Positions 11,420 to 22,305 of a DNA stretch of 64,000 bases are shown here, in pieces. Made by a program: the position numbers and the translations under genes. Source of the DNA: Forficula auricularia (Eukaryota; Arthropoda; Insecta; Dermaptera; Forficulidae); the NCBI GenBank assembly GCA_024734495.1, contig JALMQS010000075.1, forward strand, positions 10,226,757-10,290,756. Direction: 5' to 3'. Under the pieces are notes generated by a model. The model saw nothing but the letters and a program-made list of their open reading frames with translations. It searched no databases and was not told where the DNA came from. Within the stretch, counting starts at the first letter, position 1. Every line of letters begins with the position of its first letter.

Positions 11420-12626
11420 AATGGCGTTAAATATTGATAAAGAATTGATTGAAAAAATTTTATGTAATCATTATGGTGAAGAAAGCTTGAAAATAATTGA
11501 CTTTTCCTGTAAAGACGCTATCGGTAAAGGACAGAATTATTGTAGTTTGGTTTCAAGAGTTTATCTCAAATGGGAAACCAAAAATAAAAAAAAAGAAGAA
11601 AAATTGATCATCAAACAACTTCCAGAAGGAGAGTGGATTAAGGACTTTGTAGTAAATGTAGATTATTTTCAGAGAGAAGAATCGTATTATCAAAAATTCA
11701 TACCACTTTTTGAAAAAATCTTTAAAAACCGCACTGGGGAGGATTTACCAAAGTTTAGCCCTACCAACTATAAATGCAACCGGAACAATTTATTAATTTT
11801 AGAAGATTTATCGCCTTTAGGGTTTGAATCAGCCCCTCGACAGACCGGAGGCGGAATCCATCATGCAACTTTGGTGTTTCAATCTCTAGCCCGACTTCAC
11901 GCTCTCTCTATTGCAGCATCAAGGGAAGATGCAAATTTTACAAAAGACCGATTTTTAGATGGAAATGTTTACATTAAAGAAAATATGCATAAGCTTGTAA
12001 AATTCTTCGAAGGCGGCATGAAAAACGTTGTAACCGGAATGGAATCTTGGCCACAATTTAAAAAATTTATTGGCCGAATTAAATGTCAACCGATTGATTA
12101 TTTCATTGATTATGCAAATTGTGGAAAATTGCGAGTGATGTGTCAGGGAGATTGCTGGTTGTCTAATATGCTCTTCCGTTTTGATAAAGACACAAATATT
12201 CCGATTGAAGTAAATCTTTTGGATTTTCAGTTAATACGTTGGGGGCCACTTGCTTTCGATTTGGTTTATTTTATCTTTACTAGCTTAACTCCTGAAACAA
12301 TAGAAAAACATTATGATGAACTTTATGATTTATATATTACTGAGCTACATAAGTGGTTTAAGATTTTAGGCGAAGAAATCGGACAATATACGAAGGAAAA
12401 TATCCTAGAAGATATTAAAGCGATGGAACCCTATGCAATTGGACTATCATGCACAATGATGACCATGATGATGGCCGATGCTGAAGATGCACCAGTCATG
12501 GACAACATGGATGATTTAACTAACAATGAAGATGGGGAAATGAAGAAGATACTTGAAGACGAAAAATATCAAACAAGAATTTTAAAAATCTTCGAATTTT
12601 GTGATAAAAAAGGTCTTATTGATTAA
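11420..12626 (+). CDS. EcKinase-like (CHK kinase-like) protein, gene 1
   Basis: Predicted cytosolic small-molecule kinase of the insect EcKL family, which contains the ecdysteroid 22-kinase and proteins proposed to phosphorylate xenobiotics; the substrate cannot be told from sequence. The coding region is one exon of 401 codons from ATG 11,421, close to the ~400 usual for the family. Visible motifs: LIIK with the ATP-site lysine K65; hinge-like LLILEDL around 124-130; catalytic loop CQGDCWLSNM with D244 and N249; DFQ metal-binding motif at 268-270 followed by GPLAFDL. The first residue of the usual HGD motif is Gln (Q242). A T-run and AG at 11,418-11,419 immediately precede the start, so a non-coding upstream exon is likely. 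By eye about half the residues match genes 2 and 3. There are no stops or frameshifts, so it is probably functional. Confidence 0.93.
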
Positions 12627-12766
12627 TTAAATAATTATTCTATTTCTACTTTTGCATGAACTTCAATAATAATTTATTGAAATATTTATAAACGCATGAT
12701 ATAGGGAATATTTAAATTAATTAAGATTGAAGTAATTTTTGGAGACGGACTGATAAGTGAAATTGT

Positions 12767-13000
12767 GTGGATATTGATGAGGAAGTCCAAAAAATAAGAA
12801 GAAGATAATTTTACTATCTTTTTATTCATAAACAGACGTTTCGCAGGCTATTTTCTCCTTCTTCAGGGATTTCTTGGATTTCTTTCACTGACTTTTCAAA
12901 ACCCTGAAGAAGGAGGGAATAGCCCCCGAAACGTCGGCTTATGAATGGAAGGATAGTATAAATTATCTTCTTTTTTTTGGACTGCCTCATCAATATCCAC
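12767..13000. repeat. Fold-back element with CTGAAGAAGG...CGAAACGTC motif
   Basis: Arms of about 100 bp (TGGATATTGATGAGG inward against CCTCATCAATATCCA) flank a ~35 bp loop. Each arm carries the phrase CTGAAGAAGGAG, 11-12 bases, then CGAAACGTC, one on each strand. The same phrase occurs on the minus strand at 15,489-15,525. It is a non-autonomous palindromic element of unknown class, lying 140 bp downstream of EcKL gene 1. Confidence 0.75.
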
Positions 13001-14299
13001 TTAATTTAAATTAATTAATTTATAGAAATCTAGGCATCACTAAAGTGATCAAAAGCTACACGTGATAAAATTGAAGTGTATAGGGTCTGGATAAATGTTT
13101 AAATTTACAAATTTTAATATTAAACAATAATTGTATCGACAATATTCAAATACTAAAACGATACCTATATATATATATATACTTACAAATTATTATTATT
13201 ATTATTATTATAAAAGATTTGTATTTTTTTAATTTATATACTTATATGTATGTAATTGTATGATTTGATTTGTATACTTGACAAAATAATTTAAAAAATA
13301 TTTTATTCTTATAATTAATTACTACTTACTTACTTTAGGTAGACCAGTGGTGACCGAAACTGTTTAGCGAAATAAATAAAAAATATTTTTTTTATAATAC
13401 TACCCCGCCTGATCCTTGTGCCTATAATAAAAATATTTTCTTTATTCTCTAATTTAATAAAAAATTAATCCTATCTTATTCCAAATTATTAAATTTATTT
13501 GACTAATTTTGGAAAAGGAAAAAGTTTTAGCCAAAATCAAAGCTAAATGATATCTTGGGCTATTTCTTTTATTTGAAAATGAATAAAGAAAATTTTCAAA
13601 TAAACTAAAAAGAAAAAAAAAGGTTTAAAAATTATTTCTCTAAAAACGAAATAAATGTTTTTTTTTTCTTATTTGGCAGATTCGGATACTATAGTGAATT
13701 TAGGCAGTTTCTATTTAGTATGATACTTTTATTATGGATTTTAGTGATGTTAGTGAGGCAACCGAGATTTAGCCGGCCAAATTTTTTATTCTGCCACGAG
13801 CAAGGCTTAAAATAAATGTTGTTTTTAGGAAATAATAATAATCTGATTCTTTTTCTGGATGATCATTTGAAAATTGACTATCTACTACATTTTCAAATTA
13901 GAGAAAGTAGTTTAGTAGTTGGAAGGTATAATAAATAGCAAACAGATAAATGCTAAATTGTATATTAAATTAATTGAAATTGAAAAAGATTATACCTGAA
14001 TTAGTAGGTACTAAAAAAAAGAATGAATCTACTGGATGTTTTTTTCTTTTTTTTTAGAACATTATAAATGAAGAATAAAATTGGTCACTTTCTAAATTCT
14101 CATTGTCAGAAATTTCGCATAAAAATACAGTTCTAAACAAGATAATTGAAAAATATGTACCTAATTAATTAGTTTTTGTCTATCAATAAATAGATTATAA
14201 ATATAAATATTTCTATGAACTATGGTAAATATAATTATCAAATATTTTTTGTAAGAAACAAGCGGTTTTCAAGAACTCGTCAGCCCTTTGCTGTAAAAA
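13001..14299. other. AT-rich stretch without a recognisable gene
   Basis: Contains TA (about 13,170) and TTA (13,190-13,212) microsatellites. No coding signature on either strand. Confidence 0.55.
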
Positions 14300-14712
14300 T
14301 GGAAGCAACGCTTTCCTCAAATTGTTTATCCCTACGACCCCTATAGATTGAAACTCGCTTCCTGCTACCACCTTCTCCGAGACTTATGACCTTTAGCTGA
14401 TTAAGGGCCGGTTGTATGTCTTACAACTAACAAAGGGTAGATGGTAAATGGAGAGAGAAAGTGCCTGTCATCTGATTGGCCATCCCAGTCCCTCCATTTA
14501 CCATCTACCCTTTGTTAGTTGTAAAAAGCATTTATTTTGCGACATACAACTGGCCCTAAGACCCGCATCAACGGATCCTACGAAACCGTCACAGCCTATA
14601 CAATATCTTCCTCTTGTTATTTTTTTCACGATGGAGGGGCCAATCCAGGCCTTTAGGGTGTGCACTTTCTTGGTGTAACTTTTTCTCACATCAATATCAT
14701 TAAAAAAAAGTA
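14300..14712 (+). mobile_element. Jockey-like retrotransposon 3' end, interrupted by a MITE
   Basis: Matches in reverse complement the 3' part of the element at 42-44 kb: GAAACTCGCTTCCTGC, GAGACTTATGACC, AGACCCGCATC, CACGATGGAGGGGCCAATCC, GGCCTTTAGGG, GGTGTAACT, ending in an A-run at 14,701. It is a plus-oriented, 5'-truncated copy. A 152-bp MITE at 14,405-14,556 splits it exactly at the TTAA that is intact in the tail copy at 42,060. Confidence 0.8.
14405..14556. mobile_element. PIF/Harbinger-type MITE, copy 1
   Basis: 152-bp palindromic element with ends GGGCCGGTTGTATGTC and GACATACAACTGGCCC, flanked by TAA at 14,402-14,404 and 14,557-14,559. A 3-bp TWA duplication and GGGCC termini are typical of PIF/Harbinger. 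A second inner inverted pair (CTAACAAAGGGTAGATGG) makes the whole element foldable. Related copies lie at 16,004 and 61,301. Confidence 0.85.
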
Positions 14713-16000
14713 AATACATATATATAAGAAATCATAACCACTTATCATAATTATTTATATTTAACCTCTAATATTATATATCTAATCATCATATTAAAAA
14801 TTGATTATAAAAAATTTCTATGCAGTTTTTTATTTTTGAAATTTTAGTAAAGTATTATAAAAAAAATGAATGTTTGATAAGCTTGTTTATATAAGTTTGT
14901 TCATTAAGATATTCATAGATATTAATCGTTATACATAATGTTCAAATTAGTTAAGATTATGGAATATGCGAGTTCAGGATTCATGATTAAATTATTCAAT
15001 TTATAGCTTCTGACTATAGAATGATGTCGAATGCAATAGAAATATAAAGTAATAATTTATTCTTCTGTTTACAGTAATGTGGATTGCTTAATTAAATGAA
15101 ATGAAAGGACAGTCCTTGGCAAAAATATGAATGAAATATGAATAAATGAATGAGTCGATTGTAAAATAAATATGCTTATGATAGAAAAAAAACGAGTTTA
15201 TGTAATGAAACGATAGAATGGTTTAATTATTTTATTTATCAATATAAAAAGATGGTCCCTAACATGGGACGAATTTCCATTACAGAATGCATTTTGTTTG
15301 AAATTAAAATTCATCCCTTGTTAGAGAGCAACTTTTTTCTTCTAATAAATTAGAAGCATTTTCTTTTGACGACAAATTGGTAGAATTCGATTGAGATTTG
15401 ATGGAAAGGTAACCCAATGATAACGAAAACATTCTTCAAATTCGGAATAAAAAATATTTTATTTGAACGCCATTTTCATTTTAATAAAAACCGACGTTTC
15501 GGAGGATCTTCACCCCTTCTTCAGGGGTTAACATGGCCAACATAGGAAGCCACCTATTTCTTGACTTCTTTAACAATGCGTGTTCTTGTCTCGTGTTAGA
15601 ATTTGCCATTGACATCAACAGAGTAATCTTTGATTTTTTTTCACGAATTCTTGGTTTCCATTACTTCTATAGAATTACCGATTCTTTTTGATAGAAAATT
15701 AATAAAAGATTAAGAAATTGTTATCATTAGTCAAATGCAATAAATAAATAATGAATAATATATCTAATCATTCGTAATACCTAATCATTTATAATACCCA
15801 CGCAATTTCTATGTATTAGGTAATCCTCTTTTCAAAAAATAATTTTTTCATGTATAGATTAATTAATGATAATCAAATGAATATAAACCTATATAAGAAA
15901 AATAATAACGTGTGGGGCCTTTTTTAATTGAATTCAGCCAACGCTTTTATCTTTAGTCATACGAATATAAATGCGGATACTGAACAAACATTTCGTCGGC
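14713..16000. other. AT-rich stretch without a recognisable gene
   Basis: The only distinctive item is the minus-strand phrase CCTGAAGAAGGGG...CGAAACGTCGG at 15,489-15,525, the same motif as in the fold-back at 12,767. No coding potential. Confidence 0.5.
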
Positions 16001-16003
16001 TTA

Positions 16004-16131
16004 GGGCCGGTTGTATGTCGCAAAGTAAATGTTTTTTACCACTAACACAGGGTAGATGGTAAATGGAAAGATTGGGATGGCCAATCAGATGCCAGGCACT
16101 GAGAGTGACAGTGCCTGGCATCTGATTGGCC
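16004..16131. mobile_element. PIF/Harbinger-type MITE, copy 2 (rearranged)
   Basis: The left end GGGCCGGTTGTATGTCGC is identical to the 61,301 copy; flanked by TTA at 16,001-16,003 and 16,132-16,134. The right arm is not the usual terminus: the sequence instead folds on TGGCCAATCAGATGCCAGGC against GCCTGGCATCTGATTGGCC. The right end thus retains only GGCC before TTA, suggesting an internal deletion or arm replacement during transposition. Confidence 0.75.
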
Positions 16132-16134
16132 TTA

Positions 16135-16552
16135 GAAGTGTAAAGCTGCTAACTCACAAAAAGGAAATTTTACAGGAGAGTGAAAAAACTTAACAAAATT
16201 TAAAATTTTTGTTTAGGAATGAAACCTAAAATGCAATTGGTTTATTTTGTATTATTTTATAGTTTAAATCATAAATAAATGAATAGAATGTAATACCTAC
16301 TGTTTTATAAGCGGATTTGTGACTTAGCAGGATTTTATAATATTTTATAATATTTTATAGTATTGCAATGGACTTAGCAGGTTTTTTGGAAATTGAAATA
16401 TAAATTATAAAGTCAAATAATTGGTTTAATTAAGAAATGCACTTTAATAATTCAAATAATATAATTCAATGAAAGACATAAATAAAATAAAATAAATAAA
16501 CAAAAATTAAATACTTAAATAATTAATAATAATAATAATAATAATACTTAAA
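16135..16552. other. AT-rich stretch with short repeats
   Basis: Contains a threefold ATTTTATAATATT-like repeat near 16,331-16,365 and an AAT microsatellite near 16,523-16,543. No gene. Confidence 0.5.
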
Positions 16553-17300
16553 TTAAATAACTATGAACATTAAAATATTTTCAGTCTTTCTTTCTTCAAA
16601 GTATGAGCGGTAATATTCAGGAAGTAATCTTTTTAAATGTTGAAGTGCATCAAACATTCTGGTAGTAATCTTCCTTCTTTTTTTATACAGATTCAGAAGC
16701 TGAGTGAAAGGCAAGGGAAAGACTATCGATGACTTTCTTTGCGGATTCATTGTCATTCATTATGGAATCTTTATTTTAAATATATTTCACCACCTGGGAT
16801 GTAGCGCAGTGGCCCTATGTAAGTCACTTTAGCGCCACCTCTGCCGCGTCCAGGGCGAATGCTAATAATATCATAATTCCATGTTTCTTCTTTTTTCTTT
16901 CGTAATAGTTTTTTTCCAGATTCTCTCAATTTTCTATTTTTTTCTGCAAACCAATTTGAATTTTGTATTTGGGCTCTTTTCCTTCTTTTTTTTACTTTTT
17001 TATGGATACCCACTATCAGACTCAGAGTCGGAATGTATTATAATGGAACTAAGCCTTCTTGGTCACTTTCGTCTGTTATTGGGTCTTCTATCTCATCTAA
17101 TGTGTTCATGTTCAATTTTCTTCTACTTGCTGAAACTGACAATCCAGGAGTGTCTTCATTTTGTTCTAACGATTCCTGGTTTTCATTACAGTTGTATAAG
17201 GTGCATTTTGATTGCTTACGATTTTCTTGCAAATCTATATTCTGAGTGTCTATACCGAGATCGGAAGATTATCTATTGTCTTGAATGTGAGCCTTAGACG
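16553..17300 (-). pseudogene. Broken minus-strand coding relic, unclassified
   Basis: Consecutive minus-strand frames (17,232-17,038; 17,013-16,771; 16,756-16,553) read as pieces of one protein: an acidic segment ending EDPITDESDQEG, then a basic segment KKRRKRAQIQNSNWFAEKNR and KLRESGKKLL, then further basic helices. The acidic-then-basic layout and the R.SGK.Y/L-type phrase resemble N-terminal regions of repeated insect proteins carried by DNA transposons, but I cannot name a family. There is a stop between the first and second pieces and a frame change before the third. Probably a dead mobile-element gene. Confidence 0.4.
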
Positions 17301-18237
17301 ATAACAATCTAAAAGGAAAAATCGAAACCGAATCGTCATTACGCACATTGTCTTTAATAATTGCTTTTTCTGCAAAATCATGGCTAACAGATGTGATTGA
17401 TGTGATACTGCTGCTGCTACTAGCTAAGATGTGTTCAGGCATAGTAATATCAATTACAATAGGTTCTGCAGCTACGTTGGTTAGAGGTTTTAGTCGACTA
17501 TTTTATTTGTTTTATTTATTTATTTAAAAAACAAAACTAAATACACACAAAAACATATATTTTGTAGGAGAACAAGAATCCGGCGCCTAACACCAATACA
17601 AAATAGCGGTGACGCTGGGGTTAGTCGTGAAATTTGAATTGTTTGGATTTAGCAGTATTACTCATCACACTTTTTCAAACAACTTACGATCGTAATTTTA
17701 AGTAGCAGTTTTATTGGATGATGCTGCATCTCTTTTTCTTTCGAACGGTATTAATATATCATATTTGATAAAAAATGGATTTAGCAGGTTTACTCTCTAA
17801 GCCGAGGGTTTATTTTCTAAGCCTCTCTAAGAGCAATCATGATGTTTGAGCGTTTGTTTTATTTTAATAAATAATTTTTTATGGTTGTTTCCGTGTGTCT
17901 TTACGTTTACAAGCCACTTGGTAGCAACCTTGACCTTGGGGCTGCCTTTGTGGTTAAGTTTTATACTTTTTGGATGAATCAATCACACTGTGTATATGTT
18001 TACTCAATTGGTCCATGCGGGAACCTCACTGGTCTTGATGTAAAGCAATAAGAACCAGTGGAAAGGCAGGAATTACCGTTCACTTCATTTATTTGACCCT
18101 CCAACAAAAACCGATTTGTAAAGCAATTAAAATACAAGTCTCCAACATAAACCTCACCATCACCGTAATCATTAAAAAAATAAAATTTAAATTCAGTTAA
18201 AATCGATGCTATCCCAGGTAGATTTAACCAAACTAGT
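17301..18237. other. AT-rich stretch without a recognisable gene
   Basis: Nothing supportable on either strand beyond short low-complexity sequence. Confidence 0.5.
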
Positions 18238-18939
18238 TTTTACTTTACCATACAGGGTATGGTCAAGTATTGTAATCGTGCATGAAAAAAGTGGTTTTTT
18301 CCTTCTTTTTTCGAAATATCTCAAAAACGGCTGAAACTATTTTGATTATAAAAATTGAGCGAAACCATGGCATTTCGCTCTACAAAAAAGCCCTAATAAG
18401 TGAACATCGAAAAAATTATATTTTTTGAGATAATAATTGTTTTGTCAAAATCTCTGTTAGTTAGTCTGTCTGGTTGTCTAAAGGGTCAAAAAATGAAAGG
18501 CCCTTGTACCAAACTCAACCAAATTGTGTATACATAATCAGTGGGACCCGAAAAGTCTAAAAATAAAAAACAAACCGCCCAAAATGGGGGGGGGGGGGGG
18601 AGTAGGGTCAAAAAATGAAAATTTAGACTTTTGTAACAAACTCGACCAAATTTTGCATACATAATCAATTGGACCCCAAAAGTCTAAAAATGCAAAAACT
18701 AACAGCCCAAAAAGGGGGGAGGTGTAGGATCAAAAAATGAAAATATAGGCGCTTATACCAAACTCAATCAAATTTTGAATACATAATCAGTGGGTCAGGA
18801 GTCTAAAAATGCAAAAACTAACCCCCTCCCCCTACGTGATTATATTATAAATAATTTTATTAAATATTAAATATAAATGAGGGGTCAGGTTGTATGGTAA
18901 AGTCAAGTGGATGGCCACATCAGAACACGTCAGCTTATT
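18238..18939 (+). repeat. Rep-A copy 2
   Basis: Same ends as the copy at 4,494 (TTTACTTTACCATACAGGG; CACGTCAGCTTAT). Three internal ~122-bp units carry GTATACATAATCAGTGG and runs of up to 13 G. It is shorter than copy 1 because ~150 bp after the left end are deleted (the stretch around GGTTGTCTAAAGGGTC). Confidence 0.85.
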
Positions 18940-19322
18940 CAATCAACTGTACAGGGTTGTTTTATGGGCAGTGTTCGGAGATTTGTGGGGTAACCATATG
19001 TGTTTTGATATAGTGATAAAATCGTATTGATTAGAAAGTTTTTTAAATATATTTTGAATTATATAGTAATATGGATTACATATTTTCGAAAGTAATTTTT
19101 TGGATTTTTTTTCAAGTGAAAAAGTGAAAATATCAACAAAAATGAAAATTGAATCTTTTGGCCACTATCGAAAATTTTCCAATGTACGAGTATATATATT
19201 CAAACACCTCCCAATTAATCACGTCACCCAATTTTCTTTTCTCCCAGTGAATTCGCAGGTGTCTTGAATCGCTCATCTGGATAGTAAAAATTTTCAATAA
19301 GTGAAAATATATATTTATACAT
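18940..19322. other. AT-rich stretch without a recognisable gene
   Basis: Nothing recognised. Confidence 0.5.
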
Positions 19323-20123
19323 CAGTGGCATTTTGTCCATGGTTGCTGTGGATGCGGATCATCCATAAAATTTCAAACATTTAGAGTATTTTCACAAACT
19401 TCAAAATTTCAGGAGGATCTTTAAATTTTCAAATTAGGATTCGTTATTTCAGATATTTCTATAAAAAACATTTTTTGTTTTAAAAAGTATATTGGTTTTC
19501 GAAATGAAATAAAATTGTTGCATAGTTTAAAGGTGGGCAATTAAAATGAATTATTTTGTCCGAAAAGGGTGCTATTAGAAGGTTTGAAGTCCCTGCCTAG
19601 TATATCTTCCAGTTCAAGCATGTCAAAGACAAGTCAACACGAGTTTTAGTCGAAAAAAAATTGTTATCGCTGAGGAACAAAAAAGGAATCAATAAAGATG
19701 ATTCGGGAATCTCTGGACTAATCCATTTCTAAATACTCTCAATATATAAGATTGGAAATAACTAAGAGTTCTATAGACAAGGCATAGTTTGCTTATAGGA
19801 AAAGAATTAGGAGAAATTTAAGATTTTCTTATAGGACAGGGAGATTCATTGTGGAAGATGGTCGATATCCATCTCATGGACTGCGGAGTTTAAGTCACAA
19901 GATTTAATTTCTGACTCCTGCTCTCACTCACACAAAACAGTATCCGATTGGAGCGAAGGTTACAATATATATGTTTGAAAAATCTAATGTTAAATTTGAA
20001 AAATAACGAAAATTATGCCAGTGAAATTTGAAAAAAAAAACGAAGGTTAAAATAAAATTTCAAAAAATGAAGGGTATTTTTTTGGACAGCATCCCCTGGT
20101 TGAAAAGTCAACAACCGCAACTG
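19323..20123 (-). mobile_element. Rep-C copy 2, hAT-like non-autonomous element
   Basis: Minus-strand relative of the elements at 9,275 and 56,863. Plus-strand left end CAGTGGCATTTTGTCC; right end GGTTGAAAAGTC...CAACTG. The middle (CTTCCAGTTCAAGCATGTC, then AAGACAAGTCAACACG) matches the 57.2-kb copy in reverse complement. No transposase. Confidence 0.6.
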
Positions 20124-20151
20124 ATAATATATATTATATATAAGTTTATAC

Positions 20152-20393
20152 CAGTTGCATGCGGTCCATGGGTGCTTTGGATGCGAGGCATTCTAAAATT
20201 TCAAAAATTTAGAGTATTTTCATAAACTATCATTAAAAAATCTATAATGTTAAATTTGAAAAGTAAATAAAGCCATTGATGAAATTTGAAAAAAACCACA
20301 AAAAGAAAAACGAAGATTAAAATAAAATTTCAAAAAATGAAGGGTATTTTTTTGGACAGAATCCCCTGGGTGAAAAGTCTCCGGCCGCCACTG
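20152..20393 (-). mobile_element. Rep-C copy 3, short internally deleted form
   Basis: Begins CAGTTGCATGCGGTCCATGG and ends AAAAGTCTCCGGCCGCCACTG. It lies 28 bp after Rep-C copy 2 in the same orientation and retains only the two end regions. Confidence 0.6.
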
Positions 20394-20404
20394 ATTTACA
20401 TATG

Positions 20405-20934
20405 TTTAAAACATTGATTTTGAGAAATTCAAACGAAAATACACTCTTTTAATCTGAATAAAATATACTATTTAAAATGCGTTTATTTTTTTGAATTTGA
20501 CATTTTATATTTTCGAGAAATTTTCAAAAAAGTTGATAAGGGTCCCCCTTATCATCAACTGCCCTTCCGAGAAAGGCTTAAAAAAGTAGTTTTTTTCGAG
20601 ATATTCAAACGAAAATATTCTCTTTTAATTCTGTATAAAATATACTATTTAAAATGCGTTTCATCATCATCATTATCAGCCTGTCGATAGCGACAATCCT
20701 CTGCTGAATATAGGCCTCTTCCATCAAATGGAAGGGGTTGGCATTAAGTCACCACGCTTGCCAGACGGATTGGTGACTAGAATCAGATTTTAGCCGGTCA
20801 AATATCAATGCAGGGACTCGGACTCGAACCCGGGACTCCTGCTTAGAAGGCTAGTGTCTTAAGCTCTCGGCTAATCCGATTGCGTTTATTTATTTGAAAA
20901 TTGATATTTTATTTTTTCTAATTTTTTGCTTTGG
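20405..20934. repeat. Short tandem duplication carrying a SINE
   Basis: The phrase ATATACTATTTAAAATGCG with ~60 bp on each side occurs at about 20,463 and again at about 20,639. The second copy is split by the SINE at 20,662-20,880; the first is the undivided counterpart. Confidence 0.7.
20662..20880 (-). mobile_element. tRNA-derived SINE
   Basis: Reading the minus strand, the head has a polymerase III A-box-like TTAGCCGAGAG and, ~40 bp on, a B box GGTTCGAGTCC. The body contains the phrase GAAGAGGCCTATATTCAGC, common in insect SINEs, and the 3' end is a short ATG-rich tail. Flanked by the 7-bp duplication TGCGTTT at 20,655-20,661 and 20,881-20,887. The neighbouring duplicate at about 20,464 shows the empty target. 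Confidence 0.85.
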
Positions 20935-21167
20935 TATGGGCAAACGTGTAGAATGGATGAGGAAAGAATCCTAAATAGAGGTACCACAATGGACGCCACC
21001 GGAGAAACGGTTAAGAGGTCGCCCCAGACGATGGACAACGTGAACGAGGCTATGCGCTCCAGAAACCTAAACGAATAAGATAATCAGGATCGAGAAAGAT
21101 GGAGACTGGGTTCAGAGAAACGTCCAGAGATGTAGCGAGTCCGCGATAAGTAAGTAAGTAAGTATTT
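20932..21167 (+). mobile_element. RTE-clade retrotransposon 3' end
   Basis: Plus-strand counterpart of the 3' ends at 38.49 and 47.45 kb: GTAGAATGGATGAGGAAAG, GAAACGGTTAAGAGG, GATGGACAACGTGAACGAGG, GAGACTGGGTTCAGAG, GCGAGTCCGCGATAAG, ending in an AAGT repeat. Frames are broken by stops. It is severely 5'-truncated, about 230 bp. Confidence 0.8.
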
Positions 21168-21328
21168 GAGAATATAATTTTGTCACTTTTCATAAATACT
21201 ATAGTATTTCAAATGGATTCTAATTTAATTTTGATCATGAATGAATATACAACTATTTGGAATTAGCTCTATATAATTTATTTTTAAATTTTACTTTATT
21301 CGATTTTAATTTCAATTTTTATTTAAGT

Positions 21329-22305
21329 ACTAGCTGCAAGGCACGCCCCTGGACCCCCAGCCGCTCGAACCGCACCCCCCCCCCAAACCACTCAGGGACC
21401 CGTATCATGCACCCCTTTCCAACTCCCGCCCCTACACCACCACCCGCACCCCACCCACCTCGGGCCCCGCACCCCATCCATCCCGGACCCCACCCCGTGC
21501 CCTCCAACCCTGCGCACCACACCCCCGCCTAGTCCCTGGACCCCACCACCGCTATGCCCTCTGGACTCCACCCCGCACCCCCACCCTACTCCGCCTGACT
21601 CCTCACCCCACCCCCATTACACCCCCCATTCCACCCCTCGCACCCAGTTTTTGCATTTCTAGCCTTCTAGTGACCCAGAGATTATGTATACAAAATTTGG
21701 TTGAGTTTGCCCCAAGAGAAAGTATTTTCATTTTTTGACCCCCCCCCCCCGCATTTTGGGTGGTTAGTTTTTGCATTTAAAGCTCTCTAGAGGCCCAGAG
21801 ATTATGTATACAAAATTTGGTTGAGTTTGCTCCAAGGGCAAGAATTTACATTTTTTCACCCTCCCCCCCCCCTTTTTGGGTGGTTTTTTGGGGAAATTTT
21901 TTTAAACGAAAGTTGTCAGAAATCACATCCCCTACAACTTTGTTTATCTTAAAATTTGCGGTAGGGTTAATAGTTTAGGAGTTATTTGATAATTTTCATT
22001 CGTGTGCCCCCAAACCCCCTTCTGGGGTCAAAATATCAAAACGTTATATAGCTAAAAACGTAAGTTAGAAGACATCTGATGTAAATATGAAATTTCATAA
22101 TAATCCCTTTAGCCGTTTTTACGTGAATCGTGAGCAACTTTTCGGAAACCACTGAAACAGACAGACATACAGACATACATACAGACAGACAGGAATTTTG
22201 TTGAGGGTGTTTTCGTTCATAACTTTGCTTGAAACGTGTGCAACCAAAATTTGGCGTGATTTGGACCAATGTACAGACAAAACCTTAATTTTATATATAT
22301 AGATA
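21329..22305 (+). repeat. Rep-B copy 1
   Basis: Starts TAGCTGCAAGGC.CGCC and ends CAAAACCTTAATTTTATATA. Order of parts: a very C-rich tract (about 21,343-21,640), two ~120-bp units (GTTTTTGCATTTCTAGCC; TTATGTATACAAAATTTGG) with C runs, then a conserved 3' part (GCCGTTTTTACGTGAATCG, GAGCAACTTTTCGGAAAC, CAGACAGACA). The ~120-bp units are the reverse complement of the Rep-A units. No transposase or RT; class unknown. Confidence 0.85.

Noticed and set aside
21257..21532. 91-residue proline-rich frame on the plus strand and 67-residue glycine-rich frame on the minus strand
   Set aside because: Both lie over the C-rich tract of a Rep-B repeat; composition alone keeps them open, and the same happens at 23,439-23,792 in the next copy.
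22036..22269. Minus-strand frames such as 22,036-22,269, 24,144-24,365 and 27,973-28,230 that resemble one another
   Set aside because: They resemble one another only because they translate the conserved 3' part of Rep-B; indels differ between copies and no start is conserved.
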